From positions 1 through 43,717 of the forward strand of contig JANQNV010000307.1 in the NCBI GenBank assembly GCA_028279425.1: a stretch of 43,717 bases of DNA. Reading direction: 5' to 3'. How positions within the stretch are numbered: the stretch's first letter is position 1; each line of letters opens with the position of its first letter. The translations under genes and the position numbers were made by a program. Shown here piece after piece: positions 16,935-25,144 of the stretch. Source of the DNA: Longimicrobiales bacterium. GTDB taxonomy: Bacteria > Gemmatimonadota > Gemmatimonadetes > Longimicrobiales > Gaopeijiaceae. The notes under the pieces are model-generated. The model worked only from the letters and a program-made list of their open reading frames with translations. It was not told where the DNA came from and did no database searches.

Positions 16935-19112
16935 CTGCGTGACCTGCCGGCCTCGGCCGAGGGTCTCAGCCACTTCGGCAATCTCCAGACCGCGCTCCGC
17001 ATGCGGGTGCTGAACGTCGACGGGGTTACCGACTTCACCGACCTGACGTCGCTCACCGGACTCGACGAGCTGGACGTGCTGGGGCCGATCCAGAGCCTCG
17101 ACGGGCTGCAGGCGATCCCGACCAAGGACCTGAGCCTGAGCGGCACGGATCTGACGGACCTCCAGAATCTGCCGCCCACGTCGGACCTCACCAATGTGGT
17201 CCTGTTCGACAACGCGCAGCTCACCGACATCAGCGGCCTGTCCGGGATCACCAGCCTGGCCGAACTCACCCTCAACGAGAACCCGCTCATCACCGATCTC
17301 TCGGCACTCAGCGGGCTCTCGCACGTCACCAACTTCAACATTCTGACGATGGCTGGGCTCACCGATCTGTCGGGGCTGAGCGGGCTGCAGTCTTCGTCAC
17401 GGCTGAGGATCTCGCAGAACCCGGCGCTGACGTCCCTCGCGGGTCTGGCGCCGCTCACCAGCGTCGGGTTCCTGGCCGTAGCTTCGAACCCGGTCCTTGC
17501 CGACGCGTCGGCGCTGTCGTCGGTGCGCGGAGTCGGGCAGCTGAGTGTGGTCAACAATCCGCAGCTCCCCGACCTCTCCGGATTCTCCGGTCTCGAGAAC
17601 GCGAACGTCCTTCAAATCTCGGGCAACGCCCTGCTGACGGATCTCTCGGGACTGTCGGGGTTCACGGACACGTCTCTGCAGTCGCTCACGCTTTCGAACA
17701 ACCCGTTGCTCACCGACCTCACGGGACTGGCTTCGCTTCAGACGATGACCGGGACGCTTCAGATCACACAGAACGCTGTGCTGCCGACCCTCGCCGGCCT
17801 GGAGTCGCTCACCTCCATCGGATTCCTGGCCCTGCGCGACAACCCCCTGCTCGCGGATTGCTCAGCCCTGTCCGTCGCGTACACGTCGGGGTCGATCGGT
17901 GGTACGCCCTCGATCGCGAACAACGCGCCCGGGTGCAACGCCGCCACCGACCTCGGGGATAGTGACGGGGATGGCGTGCCGGACGCCTTCGACGTTTGCC
18001 CGGGCTGGGACGACGCCGACGATGCCGATGGCGATGGCATTCCGGCAGCGTGCGATGAGTTCCCGTTGATCGCCGAGGGATCGATCCTGCCGGGTAGCAA
18101 CGTGGCCGTGGACGCCACCACAAACACGGGTGCTTCCGCACCGGTTGCTCTCACCTTCGGCGAGGTTACCGCTTCCGGTCATGTGGTCGTCGATATCTCC
18201 GCGACCGGTCCCACGCTTCCCAGTGGATTCCAGCTGGGAACACCTCCCGTCTACTTCGACGTGACGACGACGGCCACGTACACCGGCGCCATCGAATCCT
18301 GCTTCGACTACAGCGCGCAGACCTTCACCGACGAGCCCGGTCTGCGGCTGTTCCACGACGATGGGACGGGGTGGGCCGATGTCACCACGTCACTCGACAC
18401 CACGAACGACATCATCTGCGGCACAACGACATCGCTGTCGCCCTTCGTCGTCGTCGAGCCCGAGCCGATCGTCGGTGAGATACTGTTCAACGCCGGTACG
18501 CTCGTCGGGTCGTTCACAGATCCCCGCGGAGACGTGCATGAGGTCCGCTTGGCGCTCGATGCTGTGCGCTACCGCGACGGCTCCGAGCACCAGGTGTGGC
18601 TCAAGCCGGAGGACTACAAGGTCGACAAGGGCACGTGGACCAAGATTCTCAACTGCCCCACGGACGGCCCCGGTGTGAAGGCGGTGGCCGAGGGGGCGGA
18701 ACCGGCCGTGACCTGCACGTGGAAGGACGGTCCCGGCAACCGGCCGAGCGGAACGGTCGAGCTCGAGCTCGGCGCACCCGAGCTCTCCCCGTCACCCCCG
18801 CGCTTCAAGGCGTTCCGCCCCGAGCGCACCACGCTCGATGGGTCGTTCGTCGACGAGGGTGTCACCTACGAGGTCAGCCTGGTCGTCGACATGGTCGACT
18901 ACCGCAACGGCAACCGCCACAAGGCGTGGACGCGTGACGAGGGCCGCGCCATCGACCAGGGTGGATTCCCAGGAACGATTGTCTGCGAGGGCGCCGCGGG
19001 CGATGGTGCCGGCGCTCGCATCGTGCACGCGGGGTCCCGCCCGGAGGTCAGTTGCGTCTGGCGTATCGGGTCTGGGGTCGACGAACGCACGGGAACGTTC
19101 GAGATGCGGTAG
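16890..19112 (+). CDS. LRR/thrombospondin type 3 surface protein, apparently 5'-truncated
   Basis: About 740 residues from an ATG at 16890. Residues about 35-345 are leucine-rich repeats of roughly 20-24 residues (recurring L-TDLSGLSGL and N-PLLTDL). Residues about 355-392 are thrombospondin type 3 calcium-binding repeats (DSDGDGVPDAFD, DADGDGIP). A beta-rich domain follows, then two tandem copies of an 85-90 residue unit (about 540-628 and 650-740), each with GSF-D, VDYRNG- or VRYRDG-like strands and a VxCxW strand. Such proteins are normally exported, yet no signal peptide is present: the 5' part overlaps the minus-strand SGNH fragment. I therefore think the true start was lost and translation, if any, begins at 16890 or 17001. 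No TM anchor or sorting motif is visible at the C-terminus. Confidence 0.6.
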   Translation: MPASTRLNRSIKAFILRDLPASAEGLSHFGNLQTALRMRVLNVDGVTDFTDLTSLTGLDELDVLGPIQSLDGLQAIPTKDLSLSGTDLTDLQNLPPTSDLTNVVLFDNAQLTDISGLSGITSLAELTLNENPLITDLSALSGLSHVTNFNILTMAGLTDLSGLSGLQSSSRLRISQNPALTSLAGLAPLTSVGFLAVASNPVLADASALSSVRGVGQLSVVNNPQLPDLSGFSGLENANVLQISGNALLTDLSGLSGFTDTSLQSLTLSNNPLLTDLTGLASLQTMTGTLQITQNAVLPTLAGLESLTSIGFLALRDNPLLADCSALSVAYTSGSIGGTPSIANNAPGCNAATDLGDSDGDGVPDAFDVCPGWDDADDADGDGIPAACDEFPLIAEGSILPGSNVAVDATTNTGASAPVALTFGEVTASGHVVVDISATGPTLPSGFQLGTPPVYFDVTTTATYTGAIESCFDYSAQTFTDEPGLRLFHDDGTGWADVTTSLDTTNDIICGTTTSLSPFVVVEPEPIVGEILFNAGTLVGSFTDPRGDVHEVRLALDAVRYRDGSEHQVWLKPEDYKVDKGTWTKILNCPTDGPGVKAVAEGAEPAVTCTWKDGPGNRPSGTVELELGAPELSPSPPRFKAFRPERTTLDGSFVDEGVTYEVSLVVDMVDYRNGNRHKAWTRDEGRAIDQGGFPGTIVCEGAAGDGAGARIVHAGSRPEVSCVWRIGSGVDERTGTFEMR

Positions 19113-19141
19113 CGCCTGCCGTCTCGCCGGTGTGAGTCGCG

Positions 19142-19169
19142 CCCCCTGCTCGTTTCGACGGGCAGGGGG
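19142..19169 (+). terminator. 12-bp TTCG-loop hairpin after the LRR gene
   Basis: CCCCCTGCTCGT (19142-19153), loop TTCG, then ACGGGCAGGGGG (19158-19169): twelve pairs with one T-G wobble, 30 bases after the LRR stop. It lacks a following T-run, so it is a very stable 3' structure that may terminate transcription or protect the transcript end. Confidence 0.55.
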
Positions 19170-19214
19170 TGAGGGCTTACTGCAGCGAGATCATGACTTG
19201 CGGCCACCCGACGG

Positions 19215-19365
19215 TGTCGAAGGCGAGCACACCCCGGCCGCTCAGGCCGCGCTGGCCAAGGACTCCGAATGGGCGGCTCCTCTGCTGTGGCGGAGCGAGT
19301 GGCGCAACGTCTTGGGCGGCTATCTCCGCCGGGGCGAACTCGACCCGAGCGAGCCCTACGACTGA
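19215..19365 (+). pseudogene. VapC (PIN-domain) N-terminal relic
   Basis: The plus-strand frame from about 19215 encodes GVEGEHTPAAQAALAKD, WAAPLLWRSEWRNVLGGYL and RRGELD, then a stop. This matches the second part of a VapC toxin N-terminus (EHTxxA...D-x-WVAPLLWRSEFRNVL, with the conserved Glu). The initial D-T-N strand and the C-terminal catalytic aspartates are missing. No VapB lies upstream, and its 3' end overlaps the SDR gene's end on the other strand. It is a non-functional fragment. Confidence 0.5.
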
Positions 19366-20753
19366 GCGATTTCGTGGCCTGAGAGGGCCGCCTCCCGCTC
19401 CACCCGCTCGCCACCCCCGCTCATCGACGCGAGATGCTTGCTGAACTCGTGCATCACCCAGGCGTGCACGGGCGCCTGCGTCAGCTTGTAGACGTACCAG
19501 GGCAGCGAGGGCATGAACTCGTTCACGGACGAGAGCACGTACTTGCCTCCGGCCACGGACCGGAATTCCAACCAGCCGGTGTCGGTCGTCTGGGTAAGCA
19601 GCCCACCGACGATGTGGAATTTCACCCGGTCCAGATTCTGCTGCCCCTTGATCAGCTTCAACACGAGCAGCGGGGCGCCGAGTCCGATGACCTGGAACTT
19701 GATCAGGTCGCCTTCCTTCTCGGCGCGGAGCAGTCCGTTCAGCTTCTCCGGGAGCCAGTCGAAGTACTCCTCGCCGATTTCCATCTCGCTGAGCGGGTTT
19801 TCGGCGAGCCTCTGGATCGACCGCACGGTCTTGTCGCCGGACGACCTCTTCTTCGCCCGCTTCTCGTACTTCGCCTTCGGGATCTCGCCCAGCATGGCGG
19901 CGAACGACCGGAATCGAATGTGCTCGGAGAGCTCCTCCGGGACCTCCGGCGACGGCAGGTCACACCGCAGGCTGTCGACGAGAGGCGACACGAGTTCGTA
20001 GTCCGATTGACCGAACACACTGACCCACAACTTCGACAGACCCAGGTAGTTGACGGGGACGGAAATCGACGCGGTCTTGCGGTCGAAGTGTTTCGACGCC
20101 TGTCGGATCAGATCGGCATAGGTGATGTGTTCACCATTCACCACGTCGATGGTCTTGCCCGCGAGTTGATCCGACTCGATGCAGGCGTTCAGTACCCGGA
20201 CCAGGTCATCGATGTAGATGGTCTGGGTGGAACTCTTCGTCCAATGCGGGAGGATCATCGCCGGGAGGTTGAGCACGAGGTTCTTGAGGATCTCGAACGA
20301 CGACCCTCCGTGCCCGACCACCATCCCCGCGCGGAGTACGGTGGTGGGGATCCCACTCGCCGCGAAGACGTCTTCCACCTCGCGGCGGCTCTCGAGGTGT
20401 GTGCTGATCTTCCCCTCGGGAATCAGACCTCCGAGGTAGATGATCCTCTTCACACCCGAGGCGACACACGCTCGCGAGAAGTTGTCGGCCAGAAGCAGAT
20501 CGGTGTCCTGAAACGACCCCTGGAACAGCCGGGTCGACGGGAGCATGGAGTGCACGAGGTAGACGGCGACGTCCACCCCCTCCAGGGCTTTCAGCGTGCT
20601 CTGGTAGGAGAAGAGATCGGCCGCCACCCACTCGACTCCAGGTGCGGGCTCACGTGTCCTCCGGGACATCGCCCGGATGTGGACCCCGGGCAGCCTCGAG
20701 TCCAGAAGATTCCGCCCCACGAACCCCGACGCGCCTGCGACGCCTACGAGCAT
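19356..20753 (-). CDS. SDR-family NAD(P)-binding protein with C-terminal DUF2867
   Basis: Protein of 465 residues. The N-terminal Rossmann fold starts immediately (GASGFVG, 7-13) and is of the atypical SDR/NmrA type, with VAVYLVHSM and IIYLGGL strands. The C-terminal part from about residue 300 (EEYFDWLPEKLNGLLRAEKE, then a beta-rich stretch and YKLTQAPVHAWVMHEF) corresponds to DUF2867. The two-domain arrangement resembles YbjT-like proteins, sometimes linked to quinone or lipid metabolism, but no substrate is established. It is the third gene of a minus-strand operon, 15 bases after an 82-residue gene. ATG at 20753. Confidence 0.88.
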   Translation of the reverse strand: MLVGVAGASGFVGRNLLDSRLPGVHIRAMSRRTREPAPGVEWVAADLFSYQSTLKALEGVDVAVYLVHSMLPSTRLFQGSFQDTDLLLADNFSRACVASGVKRIIYLGGLIPEGKISTHLESRREVEDVFAASGIPTTVLRAGMVVGHGGSSFEILKNLVLNLPAMILPHWTKSSTQTIYIDDLVRVLNACIESDQLAGKTIDVVNGEHITYADLIRQASKHFDRKTASISVPVNYLGLSKLWVSVFGQSDYELVSPLVDSLRCDLPSPEVPEELSEHIRFRSFAAMLGEIPKAKYEKRAKKRSSGDKTVRSIQRLAENPLSEMEIGEEYFDWLPEKLNGLLRAEKEGDLIKFQVIGLGAPLLVLKLIKGQQNLDRVKFHIVGGLLTQTTDTGWLEFRSVAGGKYVLSSVNEFMPSLPWYVYKLTQAPVHAWVMHEFSKHLASMSGGGERVEREAALSGHEIAQS

Positions 20754-20768
20754 GAGCCTTTCTCCGAT

Positions 20769-21017
20769 CTAGGCGCTGCGGATCAGCGGGAGCCGCAGTC
20801 CTCCGGGGAGCCGGACGAACAGGGGGATCCCCAGGTGCCTCGTCCACCGCCCACGAATTCTAGCGAGTGTGCGGCGGTTCCGCGCGGCCCACCACGCCAT
20901 TCGCACGAGTCCCCCGAACCCTCCGGGCTCGAACGTCGCAGACCGTCCATCCGCCTGCATCCGCCCGAACCCGAAGGGTCCGTCGATCTCGAGATCGAGT
21001 TCGACGTCGAAGGTCAC
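20769..21017 (-). CDS. Small conserved-looking protein, operon gene 2
   Basis: Protein of 82 residues starting with GTG at 21017, which overlaps the TGA of the upstream 65-residue gene (GTGA). It has a beta-type N-terminus (TFDVELDLEIDGPFGFG), a middle WWAARNRRTLARIRGRW helix rich in Arg and Trp, and a basic, hydrophobic tail ending in LPLIRSA. I do not recognise it. The 4-base overlap and the 15-base gap to the SDR-DUF2867 gene support a real gene in an operon. Confidence 0.55.
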   Translation of the reverse strand: MTFDVELDLEIDGPFGFGRMQADGRSATFEPGGFGGLVRMAWWAARNRRTLARIRGRWTRHLGIPLFVRLPGGLRLPLIRSA

Positions 21018-21211
21018 GACGTGGCGTCGTCGCGCGTACGGATCCGGACCGTGCCGTTGAGCCGCCACGGGGTGTGCTCGGCGTCGGCGCCCACCTTCGA
21101 CGGGACCTCGACCTCGAGGTTGTCCATCTCGTAGGTGATCTCGGCGTTACGGCCGGTGAGCTTGTCGTAGAGGCCAATGGCCAGATCCGGCCAGGTCTTC
21201 GTGTCTTCCAT
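21014..21211 (-). CDS. Small acidic protein, operon gene 1
   Basis: Protein of 65 residues starting at ATG 21211, preceded by GAGGG six bases upstream. It reads WPDLAIGLYDKLTGR and ITYEMDNLEVEVPS, then WRLNGTVRIRT: a short amphipathic N-terminus followed by a beta strand pair. I know no function for it. It heads the operon with the 82-residue protein and the SDR-DUF2867 protein, and its stop overlaps the next start, so it is unlikely to be a chance frame. Confidence 0.6.
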   Translation of the reverse strand: MEDTKTWPDLAIGLYDKLTGRNAEITYEMDNLEVEVPSKVGADAEHTPWRLNGTVRIRTRDDATS

Positions 21212-21227
21212 GTCGTGCCCTCGGGTA

Positions 21228-21262
21228 TGAGAAAGTCTCGAATGTGAGACGTTGTGAGCCTC
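21228..21262 (-). promoter_or_regulatory. Clustered TGAGA/TCTC half-sites upstream of the small-gene operon
   Basis: Between the 65-residue gene and the PadR gene are TGAGA-aag-TCTC, GTCTC-6 bases-GAGAC (21235-21239 and 21246-21250) and TGAGcCTC. These overlapping inverted half-sites look like a regulator-binding region. The bound protein is unknown; the divergent PadR is one candidate. Confidence 0.3.
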
Positions 21263-21355
21263 GGGTACGCCTATGCGGAGTTTTTGTTTCACTTTAGGGT
21301 GGACAAAGGTGTAACAAGGCTGATTCCGCTGATCAAACCGCCCGATAGAAAACCC

Positions 21356-21387
21356 TTGCGATCTCGTTTTCGGTTTTGTAGAACAAA
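21356..21387 (+). promoter_or_regulatory. Promoter and inverted repeat of PadR-ADOP module 1
   Basis: TTGCGA (21356-21361), 17 bases, TAGAAC (21379-21384) make a plausible sigma-70-type promoter. TTTGT-AGA-ACAAA (21375-21387) is a perfect 5-bp inverted repeat over the -10 box, a natural place for autorepression by the PadR protein. Confidence 0.45.
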
Positions 21388-21445
21388 TGGGTGAGGGCGC
21401 CGCTCCGGCGCCTGAATAGGCACCACCAGACGCGAGGCGAGAGGC

Positions 21446-21781
21446 GTGGGCAAAGGGGAATTCCTGGGTGAGTTCGAGCAGATCGTCCTCCTCGCTGTCG
21501 CCCACCTCGATGGCGAGGGATACGGGCTGTCGGTACGCCGGGAGATCGAGCGCCGCACCGGTCGCGAAGTGACCGTCGGGGCCGTCTACTCGACCCTCGC
21601 GCGCCTGCAGGAGAAGGGCTTCACCTCGTCGTACGAGGGCGACGCGACCCCCCGTCGGGGAGGGCGTGCGCGCCGCCACTTCCGGCTGGAGCCCGCCGGG
21701 GCCCGTGCGCTCGAGGCGAGTCCCGGCATGCTCGACCCGATGTGGAAGGGGGTCGATCTGGGGCCCGCCGAGGGAGCGTGA
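21446..21781 (+). CDS. PadR-family transcriptional regulator (module 1)
   Basis: Protein of 111 residues starting at GTG 21446, with GAGG/GAGAGG upstream. The winged-helix pattern is clear: GEFEQIVLLAVAHLDGEGYGL, then REIERRTGREVTVGAVYSTLARLQEKGF as the recognition region, and a basic wing (RRGGRARRHFRLEPAG). PadR proteins of this short type repress the operon they head. The TGA overlaps the GTG of the ADOP permease gene (GTGA), so repressor and permease are made together. The inducing signal is unknown. Confidence 0.9.
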   Translation: MGKGEFLGEFEQIVLLAVAHLDGEGYGLSVRREIERRTGREVTVGAVYSTLARLQEKGFTSSYEGDATPRRGGRARRHFRLEPAGARALEASPGMLDPMWKGVDLGPAEGA

Positions 21782-24456
21782 GCGCCCGGGAGCCGCGGCC
21801 TCCGGGTTGGGCGGCCGCGCTGGTCCGATGGTCGGCACCCCCCGACGAGGTCGACGCCCAGTTGGGTGACCTCGAAGAAGAGTTCCACGACCGCGCCCGT
21901 CGTGATCCGCGCGAGGCGGCCCGGGCGTTTCGCCGACAAGCTCTGGGGTCGGCGCTACCGAATCTGAAACGGCGCATCGCTCGGGCCCGACGGCCCGCAC
22001 GCTCCACCGGCCGAGGGGATGGGATGATGACGACGCTGCTCCACGACGTTCGCATGGCGCTGCGCGCCGTCCGGAAACACGCCGCCTTCACCGCCGTGGT
22101 CGTCCTGACCCTCGGCATCGGGATCGGCGCCAACTCCACCGTCTTCAGCGCGGTCTACGGGCTCGTGATCCGCCCCTTCCCGTTTCCCGAGCCGGACCGG
22201 ATCGTGGGCGTGGGCACGGCCTATCCCCGATTGGGGCAGAACCTGGGCTTCTTCGAGAATCTGTCGCCGCATGAATTCACCGACGTGCGCGACGAAAGCG
22301 AAACGCTCGAACACGTGGTCGCGTGGGACATGGGGAATCGCCAGATCGCAGGCGAGGGTCCCCCGCAGAACGTCTTCACGGGGTTCTGGTGGGGCGACGC
22401 GCTGCGCACCCTCGGGATGAATGCGCACCTCGGTCGGGGCTTCTCGGACGACGAGATCCAGACGGGAGCCGCGGTGGCCCTGATCAGCTACCGCATCTGG
22501 CGGGACCGCTTCGGCGCCGACTCGACGATGATCGGCACCACCCTCGTGGTGAACGATCAGCCCAACACCCTGATCGGGATTCTGCCCCAGGGTGTGAATC
22601 TCTACGGGATGGATCTCTGGACCGTCATGCCGGCGCCGCCGGAGGTGTTTCCGCGAAACCGCCGGCAGTTCCAGTTGATGGCGCGGGTGCGCGACGGGGT
22701 CGACCTCCGCACGGTGAATGCCGAGCTCGAGGGACTCGCGCGGCGCACCGAAGAGACCCACGTGGCCGAGTTCGACGAGTACGCCGGATGGCGCATGCAG
22801 GCGCAGAGGTGGAACGACGTCTCATCGCAGCTCTTCCGCGCGGGACTCTGGATGGTGATGGGTGCCGTCGGCTTCGTGTTGCTCCTCATCTGCGCCAACA
22901 CGGCGAGTCTGCTGCTCGCGCGGGCTCAGGCACGGCGGCGGGAGATGGCCGTGCGCACCGCGATGGGCGCGGGCAAGGCCCGGCTCATCGGCCAGCTACT
23001 GACGGAAAGTGTGGTCCTCGCCGGTCTGGGAGGGGCGGTCGGGGTCGGACTCGCAGTCCTCGGGGCGGGGGCGCTCCAGCGCCTCATCACCAACGCGGGG
23101 CTCCCCGTGGCCGGCAGCGTCGCGGTGAACGGTCCGGTCCTGGCCTTCACCGCCGCGATCGCCCTCGGCGTCGGGGTATTGTTCGGCCTCGTGCCGGCGC
23201 TCCAGGCGTCGCGCACCGACATCTCCGGCACGCTGCAGTCCGAGGGGAAGGGGACCACCTCCGGGCGAGGCCGCCAGCGGCTGCAGCGGGTCCTCGTTGG
23301 GGTGGAGGTCGCGCTCGCCTTCGTGCTGCTCGCTGGAGGGGGACTCCTGGTCAACAGCTTCGTGCGCATGAGCCGCGTCGACCCGGGCTTCGACCACGAA
23401 AACGTGCTCACGATGCGCCTCACGCTTCCGCGGGAGGAATACCAGGGGGCCGCGGTGCCGGCCTTCTTCGTGGACCTCGTCGACCGCCTCGAACGCACCC
23501 CCGGCATCGAGGCTGCGGGGGCCGGGACCCAGTTCCCACCCATCGGCTTCGCCTACCGGGAGCTCTGGTTCGAGGGCACCGACGCCAACCCCGATGCGAC
23601 GCTTCCCGTGGCACAGACGACGATCGTCACGCCGGGGTACTTCGAGGCACTGGGGATTCCGTTGCGGTCGGGCCGCACCTTCGATCGGCGCGACCGGGCC
23701 GACGGACCGCTGGTGGCCGTGGTCAACGAGGCCGCGGTCGATCGCTACTTTGCAGGCGAGAACCCGGTCGGTCGACGCCTGAAGGTGGGCGGGCCGGATG
23801 CCGAACAACCGTGGTTCGGGATCGTGGGTGTGGTGGGCACCACCCGGAATCTGGGGCTCGACCAGGATCCCTTCCCGGAGGTCTTCGCGGTCCACGAACA
23901 GATCGGCGCGGCGCAAAATCAGCTGTTCCTCACGCTGCGCACCGAGGCCGATGCCGCCGCGATCCTTCCTGAGGTGCGCCGGATCGTCGCGGAGGCCGAT
24001 CCCGATCAGCCGATCTACGCCATCCAGACCGTCGACGAAGCCTTCGCCGCAGCGGCGGGCTCGCGCCGCCTGGTCACACTGATGCTCACCGTGTTCGGTG
24101 CCTTCGCCCTGACGCTCGCCGCCGTCGGCATCTACTCCGTGGTCTCGCTGACCGTGGGGGAGCGGACGCAGGAGATCGGACTGCGTGTGGCGCTGGGGGC
24201 CGACGCGGGGCGGGTCCGGAGTCTCGTCGTGCGGCAGGCCCTCGTGCCGGTCGTGTTCGGTGCCTTCGTGGGGACGGCGCTGGCGGTGCCCCTTGGGATG
24301 GCGCTGCAAGACCTGCTGTTCGAGGTGGGTGCGATGGATCCGGTCACGATCGGGTCCGTGGCGCTCCTGTTGCTCGGCGTCGCCGCGGCGGCGAGCTGGG
24401 TGCCCGCGTGGAGGGCGAGTCGCATGGATCCGGTGGAGGCGCTCCGGGTGGAGTGA
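21778..24456 (+). CDS. ADOP family MacB/FtsX-like permease (module 1)
   Basis: Protein of 892 residues from GTG 21778 (overlapping the PadR stop). It begins with a soluble permease-prefix segment (DEVDAQLGDLEEEFHDRARR). Two MacB-like halves follow, each with a periplasmic core domain and an FtsX membrane block. The first TM begins at about residue 95 (FTAVVVLTLGIGIGANSTVF) and the last block ends with SWVPAWRASRMDPVEALR, the typical ADOP ending. ADOPs lack their own ATPase, and none is encoded here, so energy and substrate are unknown; efflux or lipoprotein/envelope function is commonly assumed for MacB-like proteins. Confidence 0.9.
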   Translation: MSAREPRPPGWAAALVRWSAPPDEVDAQLGDLEEEFHDRARRDPREAARAFRRQALGSALPNLKRRIARARRPARSTGRGDGMMTTLLHDVRMALRAVRKHAAFTAVVVLTLGIGIGANSTVFSAVYGLVIRPFPFPEPDRIVGVGTAYPRLGQNLGFFENLSPHEFTDVRDESETLEHVVAWDMGNRQIAGEGPPQNVFTGFWWGDALRTLGMNAHLGRGFSDDEIQTGAAVALISYRIWRDRFGADSTMIGTTLVVNDQPNTLIGILPQGVNLYGMDLWTVMPAPPEVFPRNRRQFQLMARVRDGVDLRTVNAELEGLARRTEETHVAEFDEYAGWRMQAQRWNDVSSQLFRAGLWMVMGAVGFVLLLICANTASLLLARAQARRREMAVRTAMGAGKARLIGQLLTESVVLAGLGGAVGVGLAVLGAGALQRLITNAGLPVAGSVAVNGPVLAFTAAIALGVGVLFGLVPALQASRTDISGTLQSEGKGTTSGRGRQRLQRVLVGVEVALAFVLLAGGGLLVNSFVRMSRVDPGFDHENVLTMRLTLPREEYQGAAVPAFFVDLVDRLERTPGIEAAGAGTQFPPIGFAYRELWFEGTDANPDATLPVAQTTIVTPGYFEALGIPLRSGRTFDRRDRADGPLVAVVNEAAVDRYFAGENPVGRRLKVGGPDAEQPWFGIVGVVGTTRNLGLDQDPFPEVFAVHEQIGAAQNQLFLTLRTEADAAAILPEVRRIVAEADPDQPIYAIQTVDEAFAAAAGSRRLVTLMLTVFGAFALTLAAVGIYSVVSLTVGERTQEIGLRVALGADAGRVRSLVVRQALVPVVFGAFVGTALAVPLGMALQDLLFEVGAMDPVTIGSVALLLLGVAAAASWVPAWRASRMDPVEALRVE

Positions 24457-24493
24457 GCCCCCCTGGAACCCCTGGCCCAGTAATGGCGTATTC

Positions 24494-24522
24494 CGATCGT
24501 AAGACGAACGTCCCATCGATCG
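24494..24522. promoter_or_regulatory. Possible VapB operator
   Basis: Two CGATCG palindromes (24494-24499 and 24517-24522) flank GACG-AA-CGTC, just before the VapB start. VapB/AbrB-type antitoxins usually autoregulate through such repeats. Short motifs, so only suggestive. Confidence 0.3.
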
Positions 24523-24526
24523 AGAG

Positions 24527-24742
24527 ATGCTCTTGTCCACCGTCACGATTTCGAGCAAGTATCAAGTGGTGATCCCGAAGGCCGTCCGAGAACGGTTGAA
24601 GATCAAGCCGGGGCAGAAGGTCGAGGCGTTCGCGATCGGGGGGCGGATCGAACTCGTTCCGGTCCGCCCGATCTCCGAGATGCGGGGATTCCTCAAGGGG
24701 ATGGATCCTGGCTTCGAGCGCGAGCCGGACCGCGAGTTTTGA
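24527..24742 (+). CDS. vapB: AbrB/MazE-type antitoxin (VapB)
   Basis: Protein of 71 residues with the swapped-hairpin AbrB fold: TVTISSKYQVVIPKAVRERL, KPGQKVEAF and a GGRIELVPV strand. The C-terminal tail (MRGFLKGMDPGFEREPDR) would thread into the toxin. A GAGAG precedes the ATG at 24527. The TGA overlaps the TTG start of vapC, as expected for an antitoxin-toxin pair. Confidence 0.88.
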   Translation: MLLSTVTISSKYQVVIPKAVRERLKIKPGQKVEAFAIGGRIELVPVRPISEMRGFLKGMDPGFEREPDREF

Positions 24743-25122
24743 ACGTCGTCGTCGACTCCTCAGGGTGGATCGAGTTTTTCGTCGACGGCCCCAACGCCAA
24801 GTGGTTCGAGCAGGCGATCCGCGACGCGACCGAGCTCGTCGTCCCCTCGATCACCGTCCTCGAGGTGTATCGCTACGTCCTGCGTCAACGCGGAAGACAG
24901 GACGCTCTTCAAGCAGCCGCGACCATGAGACAGGGACGAGTGGTGGACCTGGACGAGGGGCTCGCGATCGAGGCCGCAGAATTGGGAGCATCGCTCGAGC
25001 TTCTCATGGCCGACAGCATCATCTACGCCACCACATTGGCAGCCGAAGCGGAGCTCTGGACTCAGGACGCCGACTTCGACGGGCTCGACTCCGTGAGGTT
25101 CAGAGCCAAGACGCCTGTCTGA
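24739..25122 (+). CDS. vapC: PIN-domain toxin (VapC)
   Basis: PIN-domain RNase of 127 residues. The acidic site is complete: Asp6 (VVDSSGW), Glu42 (TVLEVYR), Asp92 (MADSIIYATT) and Asp110/Asp112 (TQDADFDG). VapC toxins cleave tRNA or rRNA when VapB is degraded. The start codon TTG at 24739 overlaps the vapB stop (TTGA), giving coupled translation. It looks intact, in contrast to the vapC relic at 19215-19365. It ends 22 bases before the convergent choice-of-anchor B gene. Confidence 0.88.
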   Translation: MNVVVDSSGWIEFFVDGPNAKWFEQAIRDATELVVPSITVLEVYRYVLRQRGRQDALQAAATMRQGRVVDLDEGLAIEAAELGASLELLMADSIIYATTLAAEAELWTQDADFDGLDSVRFRAKTPV

Positions 25123-25144
25123 GTCGGGTCGAAGGCGTCGGCCG

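Noticed and set aside
19434..21134. Long plus-strand open frame (566 codons) opposite the SDR-DUF2867 operon
   Set aside because: It is antisense to a well-supported gene, has low-complexity Arg/Glu/His-rich sequence with no domain, and results from high GC content removing stops.
22323..24558. Long Arg/Gly/Pro-rich frames (549 and 520 codons) over the module 1 ADOP gene
   Set aside because: Shadow frames of the permease gene: repetitive basic composition, no start signals, no conserved motifs.
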